Origin: Candidatus Sodalis endolongispinus
GTDB taxonomy: Bacteria > Pseudomonadota > Gammaproteobacteria > Enterobacterales > Enterobacteriaceae
Direction of reading: 5' to 3'
Length of the DNA: 64,000 bases
NCBI RefSeq assembly: GCF_018777395.1
Contig: NZ_JAFJYC010000002.1
Span: forward strand, 186,001 to 250,000
The translations under genes and the position numbers were made by a program. Below are positions 9,250 through 20,665 of the stretch, piece by piece (the stretch's first letter is position 1; each line of letters opens with the position of its first letter). Under the pieces are notes generated by a model, which ran no database searches, was not told where the DNA came from, and saw nothing but the letters and a program-made list of their open reading frames with translations.

Positions 9250-9828
9250 ATGTTTGGCTATCGCGCAGCGTCGCCAAAGGTGCGACTGGTCACCGACCGG
9301 CTGGTGGTACGTCTGGCTAATGAACGGGACGATTACCGTCTGGCGGAGTACTACGCGGGCAATCGGGATTACCTCAAACCCTGGGAGCCGATACGCGACG
9401 AGAGTCATTGCTATCCTTCCGGTTGGCAGGCCCGTCTGGGGATGATTAAAGAAATGCATCGCCAGGGCAGCGCGTATTATTTCGTCCTCCTTGACCCGTT
9501 GGAAACGGAAATCCGCGGCGTGGCGAATTTCAGTAATGTGTTGCGCGGCTCATTTCATGCGTGTTTTCTCGGCTATTCATTAGGGGAAATGTGGCAAGGG
9601 CAGGGGCTGATGTTTGAAGCGCTGCAGGCCGCGGTGCGTTATATGCAGCAGCATATGCACCGAATAATGGCTAACTATATGCCGCACAGTCATCGCAGCG
9701 GCAGTTTACTTGCCCGGCTCGGCTTTATCCGTGAAGGTTACGCAAAAGATTATTTATTGATCGATGGCCAATGGCGCGATCATGTCTTGATGGCGCTCAC
9801 CCACAGCGGATGGACGCCCGGTCGTTAA
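9250..9828 (+). CDS. rimJ: Ribosomal protein alanine N-acetyltransferase RimJ
   Basis: GNAT-family acetyltransferase that acetylates the N-terminal alanine of ribosomal protein S5 using acetyl-CoA. The protein has 192 residues (E. coli 194) and is conserved throughout. It shows the start [18 protein letters not shown], the segment [19 protein letters not shown], the acetyl-CoA loop region [10 protein letters not shown], and [18 protein letters not shown] near the C-terminus. Two residues are missing in the loop before HRIMANYM compared with E. coli. It is divergent from mdtH. In E. coli yceH follows; here mviM follows at once, so yceH has been lost. Confidence 0.95.
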   Translation: MFGYRAASPKVRLVTDRLVVRLANERDDYRLAEYYAGNRDYLKPWEPIRDESHCYPSGWQARLGMIKEMHRQGSAYYFVLLDPLETEIRGVANFSNVLRGSFHACFLGYSLGEMWQGQGLMFEALQAAVRYMQQHMHRIMANYMPHSHRSGSLLARLGFIREGYAKDYLLIDGQWRDHVLMALTHSGWTPGR

Positions 9829-9852
9829 TGCCTTAGAGGAGGGGTGAGGGGT

Positions 9853-10770
9853 ATGACATTACGCATTGGTATAATCGGCTTGGGCGGCATTGCGCAGAAA
9901 GTGTATTTGCCGCTGTTGAGCAACGCCGGGCGCTGGCATCTGGTGGGCGCATTTTCACCCAATCAGCAGCGGGCGCAGCCGCTTTGCGACAGTTATCGCA
10001 TCCCTTATTACGCTCGGGTCGATGAACTGGTGCAGCAGTGTGATGCGCTGTTTGTCCACAGCAGCACCGACAGTCATTATGAGGTCGTGAGCAGTCTGCT
10101 GCGGCGTGGCCGGCATGTGTATGTGGATAAGCCACTGGCGGCGACGCTTGAGCAGGCAGAACAGCTGTTGGCGTTAGCCGCCCGGCATCAGCGAATACTG
10201 ATGGTAGGCTTTAACCGACGTTTTGCGCCTCTTTACCTGCGTCTGAAGCAGGATATGCAGCACGGCGCTTCGCTGCGCATGGACAAACATCGCAGCGACA
10301 GTGTCGGGCCGCAGGACGCGCGTTTTACCTTGTTGGACGATTATTTGCACGTGGTGGACACGGCGTTGTGGCTGGCCGGCGGCACGCCGACGCTGCCCGG
10401 CGGACGGGTGCAGACCAACGCGGCCGATCAGCTGTTGTACGCTGAACACGCTTTTCGCTGCGGCGATTGTCTGGTCACCACCGCCATGCACCGCCAGGCG
10501 GGTAGCCAGCGGTAAACCGTTACCGCCATTACCCGTGGTGCGCTTTATCGGGTTGAAGAGATGCGCCATTTTCAATGGGAGCGCGCGGGCACGCTAGGGG
10601 AGTTGCCGGTCCCAGACTGGCAGACGATTTTAACCCAGCGCGGGTTTACCGGAGCGGTAGAGCACTTTATCGACTGTGCGGCGAACCAGACAGCGACGTG
10701 TTTGAGCGGTGAGGAAAGCATCAGCGCGCAGCGCTGGATTGAACAACTGCTGACGCAACGCGAAGGCTGA
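9853..10770 (+). pseudogene. mviM: MviM oxidoreductase with one in-frame stop
   Basis: A Gfo/Idh/MocA-family NAD(P)-binding oxidoreductase, homologous to E. coli MviM (YceM). The Rossmann start TLRIGIIGLGGIAQK and the catalytic-type segment VDKPLAA are present, with RMDKHRSDSVGP and DDYLHVVDTALWL also conserved. A TAA at 10513-10515 follows AGSQR, where E. coli has AGSQRETV, so a GAA-to-TAA change is the simplest explanation. The same frame then continues to the expected end (DWQTILTQRGFTGAVEHFI). The 220-residue product lacks the last quarter. I chose the ATG at 9853 over one at 9844. It sits directly after rimJ and before murJ. Confidence 0.9.
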
Positions 10771-10941
10771 CGTACGCACGCCTTCCGCAACCGGTATGGC
10801 GCGGCCGTACCTTTGTCGGCCGGCAAGCGGGAGCTGCGTCGTGACGGCCTTGGTCGGGCTGCATAAGCTTGATGCCCGCATCGCAGGGGCGGCTGCAATG
10901 CCTGAAGGACTATTTGCGCCTCAGCGACAGTGACAGCCTCA

Positions 10942-11085
10942 GCCCAAGGGACCGTCTCAGCTAAGGGATCGTCCCAGAGCAAGAGCGTGTCTCAAATTCA
11001 AAGAGCGTCTTAGAGCAAGAGACTGTCTGAGAGAAAGGGGCCGTCTCACAGTGAGAGAGTGCCACAGAGCAAGAGACCGCCTCAT
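10942..11085. repeat. 18-bp tandem repeats, about 8 degenerate copies
   Basis: Between mviM and murJ the sequence shows a repeating core like AGAGCAAGAGACCGTCTC. Core starts fall near 10951, 10969, 10986, 11004, 11022, 11040, 11058 and 11076, so the period is 18 bp. Copies differ by several bases. Read on the minus strand the repeats give a six-residue periodicity (RRSLAL type), which is a property of the repeat and not evidence of a protein. Confidence 0.85.
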
Positions 11086-11237
11086 ACCCGCCGCAATGGC
11101 GGTGGCGACGGCGACAACGGACAGTAGCGATTTTCTCCGGGCAAGGTAGACTAGGCGCACCCATAAGGCTCAGGATGTGCCGGGCGGCGCGTTAACTTCA
11201 GGTCGACGGCGTCCGGGCGCTACAGAAAAATTACACC

Positions 11238-12779
11238 ATGAATTTATTGAAATCGCTGGCGGCGGTCAGCTCCATGACTCTTTTTTCCCGCGTATTGGGG
11301 TTTATCCGCGACGCCATCGTGGCGCGGGTATTTGGCGCGGGTATGGCAAGCGATGCCTTCTTTGTCGCTTTTAAAATTCCCAATCTGTTGCGGCGTATCT
11401 TCGCCGAAGGGGCCTTTTCACAGGCGTTTGTTCCTATTTTGGCGGAATATAAGAGTCAGCAGGGCGACGCGGCGACGCGGGTATTTGTCGCCTATATCGC
11501 CGGCTTGCTCACGCTGGTGCTGGCGCTGGTCACCGTGGCCGGTATGCTGGCCGCGCCCTGGGTGATTATGGTCACCGCGCCGGGGTTCACCGATACGCCG
11601 GAGAAATTTGCCCTGACCACGGCGCTGTTACGCGTCACGTTTCCCTATATTTTGCTTATTTCCCTCACCTCGCTGGTAGGGGCGGTCCTTAATACCTGGA
11701 ACCGCTTTTCGGTGCCGGCGTTTGCGCCGACCTTACTTAACGTCAGCATGATAGGTTTCGCCTTGCTAGCGGCGCCGCTGTTCCATCCGCCGGTCATGGC
11801 GCTGGCCTGGGCCGTGGTCGCCGGCGGCATCCTGCAGCTGGGTTATCAGCTGCCGCACCTGAAAAAAATCGGCATGCTGGTGCTGCCCAGGCTGCAGTTT
11901 CGCGATGCCGGCGTTTGGCGCGTGCTGCGGCAAATGGGGCCGGCCATCCTCGGCGTGTCCGTCAGCCAAATCTCCCTCATCATCAATACCATTTTCGCCT
12001 CCTTTCTCGTCTCCGGCTCGGTGTCGTGGATGTACTACGCCGATCGCCTGATGGAGTTCCCCTCCGGCGTGCTCGGCGTGGCGCTGGGGACCATTTTGTT
12101 GCCCTCGCTGTCGCGTAGCTTCACCCGCGGCAATCATGATGAATACTCCCGTTTGCTGGATTGGGGGTTGCGCTTATGCTTTATGCTGGCACTTCCCAGC
12201 GCCGTGGCGCTGGGGATCTTGGCGCATCCGTTGACCGTGGCGCTATTTCAATACGGTAAATTTTCCGCCTTTGACGCCTCAATGACCCAACGGGCGCTGA
12301 TAGCCTATTCTGTGGGCCTGGTGGGTCTGATTTTGGTTAAAGTGCTTGCGCCCGGGTTTTATTCCCGCCAGGACATTAAAACGCCGGTACGCGTGGCGAT
12401 GATCACGCTTCTGATGACGCAATTAATGAACCTGGCTTTTATTGGTCCGCTAAAGCACGCCGGCCTGTCGCTGTCCATCGGTCTGTCCGCCTGCCTCAAC
12501 GTTGCGCTGCTGTACTGGCAATTACGCCGGCAAAAGCTGTTTGTGCCCCAGCCGGGATGGCTCGGCTTTTTCTGCCGGCTATTGCTGGCGGTCATGATTA
12601 TGGCGGCGGCGTTAATCGGGCTGCTGATGGTGATGCCCGACTGGGCGCAGGGCAGTATGCCCTGGCGGTTGCTACGGCTGATGGGGGTGGTTGCAGTGGG
12701 CGGGATGGTCTATTTTGCCACGCTGTGGCTGGTGGGATTCCGTCCACGCCATTTCGCGCGCTCGGTGCAGACTCACTAA
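11238..12779 (+). CDS. murJ: Lipid II flippase MurJ
   Basis: Essential inner-membrane MOP-family flippase that moves the peptidoglycan precursor lipid II to the periplasmic face. It has 513 residues (E. coli 511) with about 14 helices. Signature segments are the N-terminal [19 protein letters not shown], the [20 protein letters not shown] region with its cavity arginines, [20 protein letters not shown], and [16 protein letters not shown]. The start ATG follows GAAAAATTACACC, so the ribosome site is weak. Upstream lies the 18-bp repeat tract rather than a normal intergenic spacer. Downstream, flgN is expected in E. coli but argS is found. No lesion; retention fits its essential role. Confidence 0.96.
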   Translation: MNLLKSLAAVSSMTLFSRVLGFIRDAIVARVFGAGMASDAFFVAFKIPNLLRRIFAEGAFSQAFVPILAEYKSQQGDAATRVFVAYIAGLLTLVLALVTVAGMLAAPWVIMVTAPGFTDTPEKFALTTALLRVTFPYILLISLTSLVGAVLNTWNRFSVPAFAPTLLNVSMIGFALLAAPLFHPPVMALAWAVVAGGILQLGYQLPHLKKIGMLVLPRLQFRDAGVWRVLRQMGPAILGVSVSQISLIINTIFASFLVSGSVSWMYYADRLMEFPSGVLGVALGTILLPSLSRSFTRGNHDEYSRLLDWGLRLCFMLALPSAVALGILAHPLTVALFQYGKFSAFDASMTQRALIAYSVGLVGLILVKVLAPGFYSRQDIKTPVRVAMITLLMTQLMNLAFIGPLKHAGLSLSIGLSACLNVALLYWQLRRQKLFVPQPGWLGFFCRLLLAVMIMAAALIGLLMVMPDWAQGSMPWRLLRLMGVVAVGGMVYFATLWLVGFRPRHFARSVQTH

Positions 12780-12834
12780 ATCCCGGCACGGCCAAAACAC
12801 TGACCCAGGCATAGCCAAAAAGCGGAGCCTGGCC

Positions 12835-12926
12835 TGCCGCACTATGGAACCAGGGTCTGCCGCACCACGGAACTCTGACCTGCTGCACTATGGAGCCCGG
12901 GACTGCCCTGAACACGCAACCCCCGG
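12835..12926. repeat. 23-bp tandem repeats, 4 degenerate copies
   Basis: After murJ the motif TGCCGCACTATGGAACCAGGG recurs with a 23-bp period, starting at 12835, 12858, 12881 and (partly) 12904. Copies differ at a few positions. The tract lies between murJ and the argS terminator, at what looks like a rearrangement junction. Confidence 0.8.
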
Positions 12927-12961
12927 CAGATACTGGAATGCGATAAGCCCTGGCATCAGCT

Positions 12962-12992
12962 AAAAAAAACCGGCCCGCAGCAGGCGGGCCGG
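12962..12992 (-). terminator. Terminator of argS
   Basis: On the minus strand the strong hairpin CCGGCCCGC-CTGCT-GCGGGCCGG is followed by a run of eight T residues. It lies about 55 bp beyond the argS stop codon. Confidence 0.93.
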
Positions 12993-13046
12993 CGTGGTAA
13001 TGACAGCGGCGACAGGCGGCTTAACGTCCCCGCTATTAAGCGTCAG

Positions 13047-14777
13047 CTACATACGTTCCACGGTGTCGATACCCAGCAGATCCAAACCTTGCTTAAGCGT
13101 GCGCGCGGTGAGCAGCGCCAATTGCAGGCGGCTTTGGCGCAGCGCCGCATTCTCGGCATTCAGGATCGGACAGTGCTCGTAGAAAGCAGAGAACAGCACG
13201 GCCAGATCATAAAGATAGGCGCATAGCACGTGCGGCGTGCCGTCGCGTGCCACGGTTACAATGGCCTCTTCCAGCTGCAACAGACGAACCGCCAACTGAG
13301 CTTCCTGCTCCGCCTCCAGGCGGATGTCGCCGGTGAGCTGCTGTTCATCCTGGCCGCTGCGTTTGAATACCGAAGCGACACGGGTATAGGCATATTGCAT
13401 ATAAGGCGCGGTGTTGCCCTCAAAACTCAGCATATTGTCCCAGTCGAAAACGTAATCAGTAGTACGGCTTTTTGATAAATCGGCGTATTTTACCGCCCCG
13501 ATACCCACCACCTGCGCCAACCTTTCCAACTCCTGGGCGTCCATGGTGGGGTTCTTGGCGGCAATCAGACGGCGGGCGCGTTCCAGCGCTTCGTCCAGCA
13601 GCTCTGTGAGCTTGATGGTGCCGCCGGCGCGGGTTTTAAACGGTTTGCCATCTTTGCCCAACATCATACCGAACATGTGGTGCTCGAGCGGTACCGTTTC
13701 AGGGACGTAGCAGGCCTTGCGCACGATAGTCCAGGCCTGCATCAGGTGCTGATGCTGACGTGAGTCGATATAGTAAATAATCCGATCGGCCTTCAGTGTT
13801 TCATAGCGGTATTTGGCGCAGGCGATATCGGTGGTGGTATACAGGTAAGCGACATCCTTTTTCTGAATGATCACCCCCATGGGCTCGCCTTCTTTGTTTT
13901 TGAATTCGTCGAGAAACACCACGGTGGCGCCTTCACTCTCCACCGCCAGCCCTTTCGCTTTCAAATCCGCCACAATGCCGGGCAGCATGTCGTTATACAG
14001 ACTCTCACCCATGACGTCCAACCGCGTTAGCGTAACATTAAGTCGGTCATAGGTTTTCTGGTTCTGCGCCATGGTGACATCCACCAATTTGCGCCACATC
14101 TGCCGGCAATATTCGTCGCCACCCTGCAGCTTCACCACATAGCCGCGGGCGCGCTCGGCAAACGCCGGATCCTCGTCATAGTGCTGCTTGGCGGCGCGGT
14201 AGAATCTTTCCAGACTGAAAAGTTGCATTTCCGCTTCGCCGCCATCCTGTACCATTTCCAGATACGCAATCAGCATGCCAAATTGCGTTCCCCAGTCGCC
14301 AACGTGGTTGGCCCGAATCACGTTATGGCCCAAAAACGACAGCGTGCGCACCGAGGCATCGCCAATGATGGTGGAGCGCACATGGCCGACATGCATTTCT
14401 TTGGCGACGTTGGGCGCGGAATAATCCACCACGATGGTTTGCGGCGTAACGCTGGTAATGCCCAGTCGTGCAGAAGAGAGGGCCGCGGCAAGGTGGTTTG
14501 CCAACCAGCTAGGCTCGAGAAAAATATTGATAAAACCGGGACCCGCGATGTCGACTTTTCGGGCGATACCGTCCAACTTCAGCAAACCGACGACATTTTC
14601 CGCCAGCTTGCGTGGTGGCAAACCAAGCTGTTTGGCAATTGCCATGACGCCATTGGCTTGATAGTCGCCGAACTGAGCCTTCGCCGATTGACGCACCTGC
14701 GCTTCGCAGTCGGCGGGCGCGCCTGCGGCCACCAGCGCCTGCTGGATTTTTTCTGAGAGAAGTGTGTGGATGTTCAC
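13047..14777 (-). CDS. argS: Arginyl-tRNA synthetase
   Basis: Class I aminoacyl-tRNA synthetase that charges tRNA-Arg. The product has 576 residues (E. coli 577) and ends GIDTVERM as in E. coli. The HIGH-type motif is HVGH in [16 protein letters not shown]; the KMSKS loop is replaced by the KPFKTRAGG sequence usual for ArgS. The frame is open further upstream to 14834, but homology starts at [11 protein letters not shown] therefore place the start at the GTG at 14777, which has AAAGG about 8 bases before it. A strong terminator follows. It lies next to yecM as in E. coli. Intact. Confidence 0.95.
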   Translation of the reverse strand: MNIHTLLSEKIQQALVAAGAPADCEAQVRQSAKAQFGDYQANGVMAIAKQLGLPPRKLAENVVGLLKLDGIARKVDIAGPGFINIFLEPSWLANHLAAALSSARLGITSVTPQTIVVDYSAPNVAKEMHVGHVRSTIIGDASVRTLSFLGHNVIRANHVGDWGTQFGMLIAYLEMVQDGGEAEMQLFSLERFYRAAKQHYDEDPAFAERARGYVVKLQGGDEYCRQMWRKLVDVTMAQNQKTYDRLNVTLTRLDVMGESLYNDMLPGIVADLKAKGLAVESEGATVVFLDEFKNKEGEPMGVIIQKKDVAYLYTTTDIACAKYRYETLKADRIIYYIDSRQHQHLMQAWTIVRKACYVPETVPLEHHMFGMMLGKDGKPFKTRAGGTIKLTELLDEALERARRLIAAKNPTMDAQELERLAQVVGIGAVKYADLSKSRTTDYVFDWDNMLSFEGNTAPYMQYAYTRVASVFKRSGQDEQQLTGDIRLEAEQEAQLAVRLLQLEEAIVTVARDGTPHVLCAYLYDLAVLFSAFYEHCPILNAENAALRQSRLQLALLTARTLKQGLDLLGIDTVERM

Positions 14778-15001
14778 CGGAATACCTTTATTGCATGGTC
14801 GGGAGGCAGGCAGAGCGCTGACATTCCCGGGCAACCTGACTACGCCACCGTAACCGGGCGGCCACGGTGGTCAGATCCGAAAAATAAACCATGCTTATAC
14901 CATAATCGGCGGCGGGAGTCAGTAGAGCGGAAGGGCAGATTCAGCGGGCGGGGTAAGAAAAGGGAAGTGGCCGCCCGCCGCATTGCGGGAAGCATGAGAA
15001 G

Positions 15002-15127
15002 TTATCGGTAGCGCCGGCGTTCTTTGCGGGATATGCCGAGCTGATTGCGATTTTTGCTGCGTAAATGCTGGATAATGGAATAGACAGCGACAATAACCAG
15101 CAACAGGCATAAAGTTAATAATAGCAT
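15002..15127 (-). CDS. Possible small membrane protein (41 aa)
   Basis: A short frame between argS and yecM encodes 41 residues: a hydrophobic helix (LLLTLCLLLVIVAVYSII, residues 2-19) followed by a strongly basic tail (HLRSKNRNQLGISRKERRRYR reads as about 21 residues with 9 Arg/Lys). That arrangement is typical of single-pass small membrane proteins with a cytoplasmic C-terminus. I do not recognise it as a named family. There is no clear ribosome binding site before the ATG, which keeps confidence low. It is on the same strand as argS. Confidence 0.45.
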   Translation of the reverse strand: MLLLTLCLLLVIVAVYSIIQHLRSKNRNQLGISRKERRRYR

Positions 15128-15390
15128 TTTATATACATTCGATTATTTAGGAGACTAAAATAGCTGATATAACGCAAGCGCACAATCCAGCTAACGCGCT
15201 TTCAGAAAATACCTATCTTTTATGCTTGTCACCGCATTGAAATATGACATAAACCTGCTTTGTGTAAGTTTAATGTCAGCCATTATGGCCTATCCATTAT
15301 GCAGTCGCTGAACTACGATAAATATTTGTCATTTAATGCCCTCTTGCAAATAAACAGATTAATCTTAATACTCTATTGCGCCGTGTTGCG

Positions 15391-15425
15391 CCGCCGGCCG
15401 GGTGAGCGAAGCGGCTCACGGCGCG
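15391..15425. repeat. GC-rich palindromic (REP-like) hairpin
   Basis: The inverted repeat GTGAGC-GAAGCG-GCTCAC is embedded in a GC-rich stretch upstream of yecM. There is no T run, so it is not a terminator. It could be a REP-type element; whether copies exist elsewhere in the genome cannot be seen from this window. Confidence 0.35.
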
Positions 15426-15485
15426 GCACGCCGGGCAAAGGGGATGCGGTATGAGGGTTGGAAAGACAATTAAGGATAAAGAAAA

Positions 15486-16046
15486 ATGAATTGGACTGAA
15501 GTTCCACAATTATTGGATTTGAAAATCGATTTTCCGCGTTTTGAATCGGAGCTATATGCATTAACTAATAGATTGGGTATTTTGCCAGAAGCTTTTCTTA
15601 TCGATCATATTGCGGTGCGCTGTCATCAAGACGTCACGGCACAATGGTGGTATCAGGGTTTTTCTCAATGCGGCCGTCTTGTAAATGAAGCGGAAATTAA
15701 CGGCCGTCGCATTGCGTTGTTTGAACTGGCGACGCCGCTGAATTTAGGCGTGCAGGCTATTCATTGCATCGAGTTACCCTGGCCCGGCGAGCGGCGTTAT
15801 CGCCATGAAGGGTGGGAACATGTCGAAATAGTGTTACCGGGAGAGGCGGAAACCCTGTTTGCGCGAGCGCTGGCGCTGCTGTCGGATCAGGCGCTGGCCT
15901 CGCCGAGCCTGCGCATCAAGCAAAGCCAGCCGCAGGCTCAGGCGGAGACGTTAACCAACCCCACACTGGCGGTCAGCGATGGGAGCGTCACCGTGAAATT
16001 TCACCCTTACGCCCTGCGCGATATTGTTAACGCCGAGCGTCCTTAA
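15486..16046 (+). CDS. yecM: YecM family protein (VOC-like metalloprotein)
   Basis: A 186-residue cytoplasmic protein homologous to E. coli YecM (188 residues), whose structure has a vicinal-oxygen-chelate fold suggesting metal-dependent activity; the reaction is unknown. Conserved segments are DHIAVRCHQ, the INGRRIALFEL strand, ELPWPGERRY, HEGWEHVEIVLPGEAETL, NPTLAVSDG and KFHPY. Histidines and glutamates in these strands could be the metal ligands. The start ATG is preceded by AAGGATAAAGAAAA. It is divergent from argS as in E. coli, with cutC normally following. Intact. Confidence 0.92.
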   Translation: MNWTEVPQLLDLKIDFPRFESELYALTNRLGILPEAFLIDHIAVRCHQDVTAQWWYQGFSQCGRLVNEAEINGRRIALFELATPLNLGVQAIHCIELPWPGERRYRHEGWEHVEIVLPGEAETLFARALALLSDQALASPSLRIKQSQPQAQAETLTNPTLAVSDGSVTVKFHPYALRDIVNAERP

Positions 16047-16067
16047 CGGCTTAGGGACGGCTAAGCG

Positions 16068-17227
16068 TTATACCCGCCGGAGATGTCTGCAGGCGTGAGC
16101 CATGCGATCCAGGGCGGTATCCAGTACCGTTCTGGGACAGCCGAAACTGAGCCGGACAAAGCGATCGTCACCGAAATCAGCCCCGGCGGAAAGACCGCCC
16201 CCCGCCTGTTCAAAGAAGGCGTGAGGGTTGTCCACGTCCAGACCGCTGGCGTCAATCCAGGCCAGATAAGTTGCCTCTGGGCCTGCCAGCGTCAGGCCGG
16301 GCATTTCTTGCAGGCGTTCCGCCAGCCGGTCGCGGTTGCCGCGCAAATAGTCCAACTGCTGTGAAAGCCACGCCTGACCGCCGCGCCAGGCGGCGTTGGC
16401 GGCGCACAGCGCCAGCACATCCACCGCTCGCACTATGCCTGCGCGCTGCGCGGCAAATTTCATGCGTAAACGTGGGTTGGGGATCACCGCTACCGACGCT
16501 CCCAGGCCGGCGATGTTGAAACTTTTGTAGGGCGACATAAGGGTAATGCTGCGCTGCGCCGCCTCCTCGTTCAGAGGGAGGCGAAGGGGATATGGCGCAA
16601 CCCCGGGGTCAGCAGTAAATCACAGTGGATTTCATCGGAACACACCAGCAGATCGTGCTGTTGTGTAAAGGCAAGATGCTGCATAAGCTCTTCCCGGCGA
16701 TAGGCGGTACCGCCGGGATTGTGGGGGTTGCAGAGCATCAGCAGGCGTTCGTCGCCGGCGAGTGCCGGATCGGTGCCGGCGAAATCGACGCACCAGCGCC
16801 CGTTAGCAAGACGCATCGGCGCCAGACGCTGTTGACGGCCTGCGCTACGGGCGGCCGCGCGAAACGGTGGATATATAGGGTTAGGAATAACCACCGCTTC
16901 CGCCGCCTCGGTTAGCGCACGGACCGCCAGATGTAGGCCGCTGACCAGACCCGGCAGAAACACCAGCCATTCCACCTTGATGTCCCACTGGTAGCGCTCG
17001 CGCATCCGTTCAATAAAGATGTCGCCGAGCGCTGTCGGCGACATCCCATATCCAAACACACCATGATCGACACGGGCGCGCAACGCCTCGATAATGCAGG
17101 GCGGCGAACGAAAATCCGTATCGGCCACCCAGAGCGGAATGACATCCTGCCCGGCATACTTTTGCCATTTATAACTATCGCTGTGACGCCGTTCGATACA
17201 TTCATCGAAGTTGAATGCCATAGTCAT
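16068..17227 (-). pseudogene. MalY/PatB-type C-S lyase, frameshifted
   Basis: A fold-type I PLP enzyme of the MalY/PatB cystathionine beta-lyase group. The first part contains DVIPLWVADTDF, HGVFGYG, CNPHNPGGTAY and the SDEIHCDLLL segment with the PLP-ring Asp. The second part has SPYKSFNIAGLG, whose Lys is the PLP Schiff-base residue. The frame breaks at 16573-16576, where the minus strand reads CTCT; removing one CT joins the halves as FASLNEEAAQRS. A 2-bp duplication is therefore the likely lesion. Start taken at 17227, or six bases on at 17221. The truncated product would lack the catalytic Lys. The gene is not at this place in E. coli and may be an insertion. Confidence 0.85.
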
Positions 17228-17321
17228 TTCCCTGCACAATTGAAAAACAAAAACGCCGCCGTTTGCTGGCATAGTGTGTTATGCCAGTTATTCATGGCCG
17301 TCAAGAAAGGAGTAGTATACC

Positions 17322-18079
17322 ATGCCAAAACTGGAAGTTTGCTGCTATAGCGCGGAGTGCGCCATAGCGGCCGAGCAAGCGGGCGCGGACCGGATTGAGC
17401 TTTTGTGCTCCCAAAGAAGGGGGGTTGACGCCCAGCTTTGGAACATTGCAGGCGGTGCGTGACCGCGTTGCGTTGCCGGTTCATCCCATCATTCGTCTGC
17501 GCGTCGGCGATTTTTGGCTACAGCGACGCCGAGTTTGAGGTGATGCTTAATGACGTCGCGCAGGTTCGCGATATGGGCTTTCCCGGATTGGTGATTGGCC
17601 TGCTCGATGCAGATGGACACGTCAGTCTGGCGTGTATGCGGCGCATCATGCACCTTGCCGGCGCGATGGCAGTCACTTTTCATCGCGCTTTTGATATGTG
17701 CCTTAATCCTTATCAGGCGCTGCGTCAGCTAACCGATTTAGGGGTGGCGCGTATTCTCAGTTCCGGTCAGCAGCAGAGCGCTGAAGCGGGTTTAGCTTTA
17801 TTAAGGGAACTGACCGAGCTAAGCCGTGGTCCAATTATTATGGCGGGGGCGTGCGTGCGATTAACCAACCTGCACAAATTTGTGCAGAGCGGTATCCAGG
17901 AGCTGCATAGTTCAGCCGGACAATTTGTCCCTTCCGGCATGCGCTATCGCAAAGCGGGCGTTAGCATGAGCGCCGACAGCGAAGCGGATGAATTCAGCCG
18001 CTACCGTGTCGATAGTGAAATGGTAGCCAATATGAAACACGCGCTGACCGTGTTGCCCGTCGCGACGCGTCCGGCGTGA
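17322..18079 (+). pseudogene. cutC: CutC family protein with two frameshifts
   Basis: Homologue of CutC, a TIM-barrel protein historically linked to copper homeostasis. The first part reads [18 protein letters not shown] and AGADRIEL. An extra T in the run at 17401-17404 shifts it: CTTTGTGCTCCC would give [11 protein letters not shown] as in E. coli. A second extra T in the run near 17511-17515 shifts it again just before [10 protein letters not shown]. From there to the end the frame matches CutC ([43 protein letters not shown]). Two one-base gains in T homopolymers are the simplest reading. It lies after yecM as in E. coli, with the MalY-like gene between. Confidence 0.88.
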
Positions 18080-18132
18080 TAAGCAATTTTGCCGCGCACA
18101 CGCTTAAACCTACGTGATGCTTGCAAGTACCA

Positions 18133-18162
18133 AGCCCCAATCACTTGTTGGGGCTTTTTTTT
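18133..18162 (+). terminator. Terminator after cutC
   Basis: The hairpin AGCCCCAA-TCACTTG-TTGGGGCT is followed by a run of T residues, about 55 bp after the cutC stop. Confidence 0.92.
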
Positions 18163-18343
18163 ATCCCCGGTCATTGTGAAGCGCCTATACCCTGACGAGG
18201 CCATCAGTAACATTGATAGCGCAGCCGCGAGGGCTAGCGCCGGGGAGGGCGCACTAAGACATCAACGCTAACGCCACGTTAATCGTGCGTGCGCCCAGGT
18301 ATCAAGGTTGCTCCGCTAGGTTAATTGTAAGCGCACTCAGTCG

Positions 18344-20082
<1,739 letters not shown>

Positions 20083-20164
20083 AATAAGCGTCGTTGTACA
20101 AAACGCCTATTCTATCAGAACGCGCCAATAAAGCATGTGTCACGCGCGGTAGCGGCTGGTCGCG

Positions 20165-20560
20165 TTATTGCCAGCTCAGCACCACATCCCAGGGCATGAA
20201 CCAGAGATTCAGCAGCACCATCAATACCAGCGAGCAATAGGTCGCGCTCATGCCGGCGCGCCGCCAGCGATATTCCCGCGTCCGCAGGCCATAATAATGC
20301 ATCAGTCGCCCGGACATCAGCATCAGCCCGCAGATGTGCAAGGTCCAGTTGGGCGTACCGTTCATTTCCAGCAGCACCAATGTAATCAGGCCGATAGGAA
20401 TGTATTCCACCGCGTCGCCATGCACCAGGATAGCGGTCTGTAATTCATAGAAACCGCCGTCACCGGTGGCCACGCGGTATTGGGTCCTGAGCTTGACCAC
20501 ATCCAGCGATAATTTTATCAGCAGCAATGCGCCCAGCACGACATATAGCGCGCTAACCAT
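20165..20560 (-). CDS. yecN: MAPEG-family inner membrane protein YecN
   Basis: A 131-residue integral membrane protein of the MAPEG family (membrane-associated proteins in eicosanoid and glutathione metabolism), the same length as E. coli YecN. Four hydrophobic helices are visible. Family features are the RTQYRVATGDGG loop, ELQTAILVHGDAVEYIPI and the SGRLMHYYG segment. MAPEG proteins usually bind glutathione at the membrane; the role of YecN is unknown. It lies on the minus strand upstream of cmoA, as in E. coli, and ends near 20165 with the LSWQ tail. Intact. Confidence 0.94.
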   Translation of the reverse strand: MVSALYVVLGALLLIKLSLDVVKLRTQYRVATGDGGFYELQTAILVHGDAVEYIPIGLITLVLLEMNGTPNWTLHICGLMLMSGRLMHYYGLRTREYRWRRAGMSATYCSLVLMVLLNLWFMPWDVVLSWQ

Positions 20561-20665
20561 CCTAACTGTACTCCTTTTATACCCTACTTTTCGCGTGCAA
20601 AATAATAGCCTGAGTCGACGGCAGTGTCGCAGAAAAAAGCGGGTGGTTCACAGGGTTTTGCCCGC

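Noticed and set aside
10957..11160. 67-codon frame with a six-residue repeat upstream of murJ
   Set aside because: It is translated from the 18-bp tandem repeats, which keep a frame open because 18 is divisible by three; there is no start signal.
11766..12137. 123-codon minus-strand frame within murJ
   Set aside because: Antisense to murJ; His/Gln/Arg-rich composition reflects the complement of membrane-helix codons.
14842..14870. Inverted repeat CCACCGT...ACGGTGG upstream of argS as an attenuator
   Set aside because: The loop is long and there is no T run or leader peptide; not enough to support a regulatory call.
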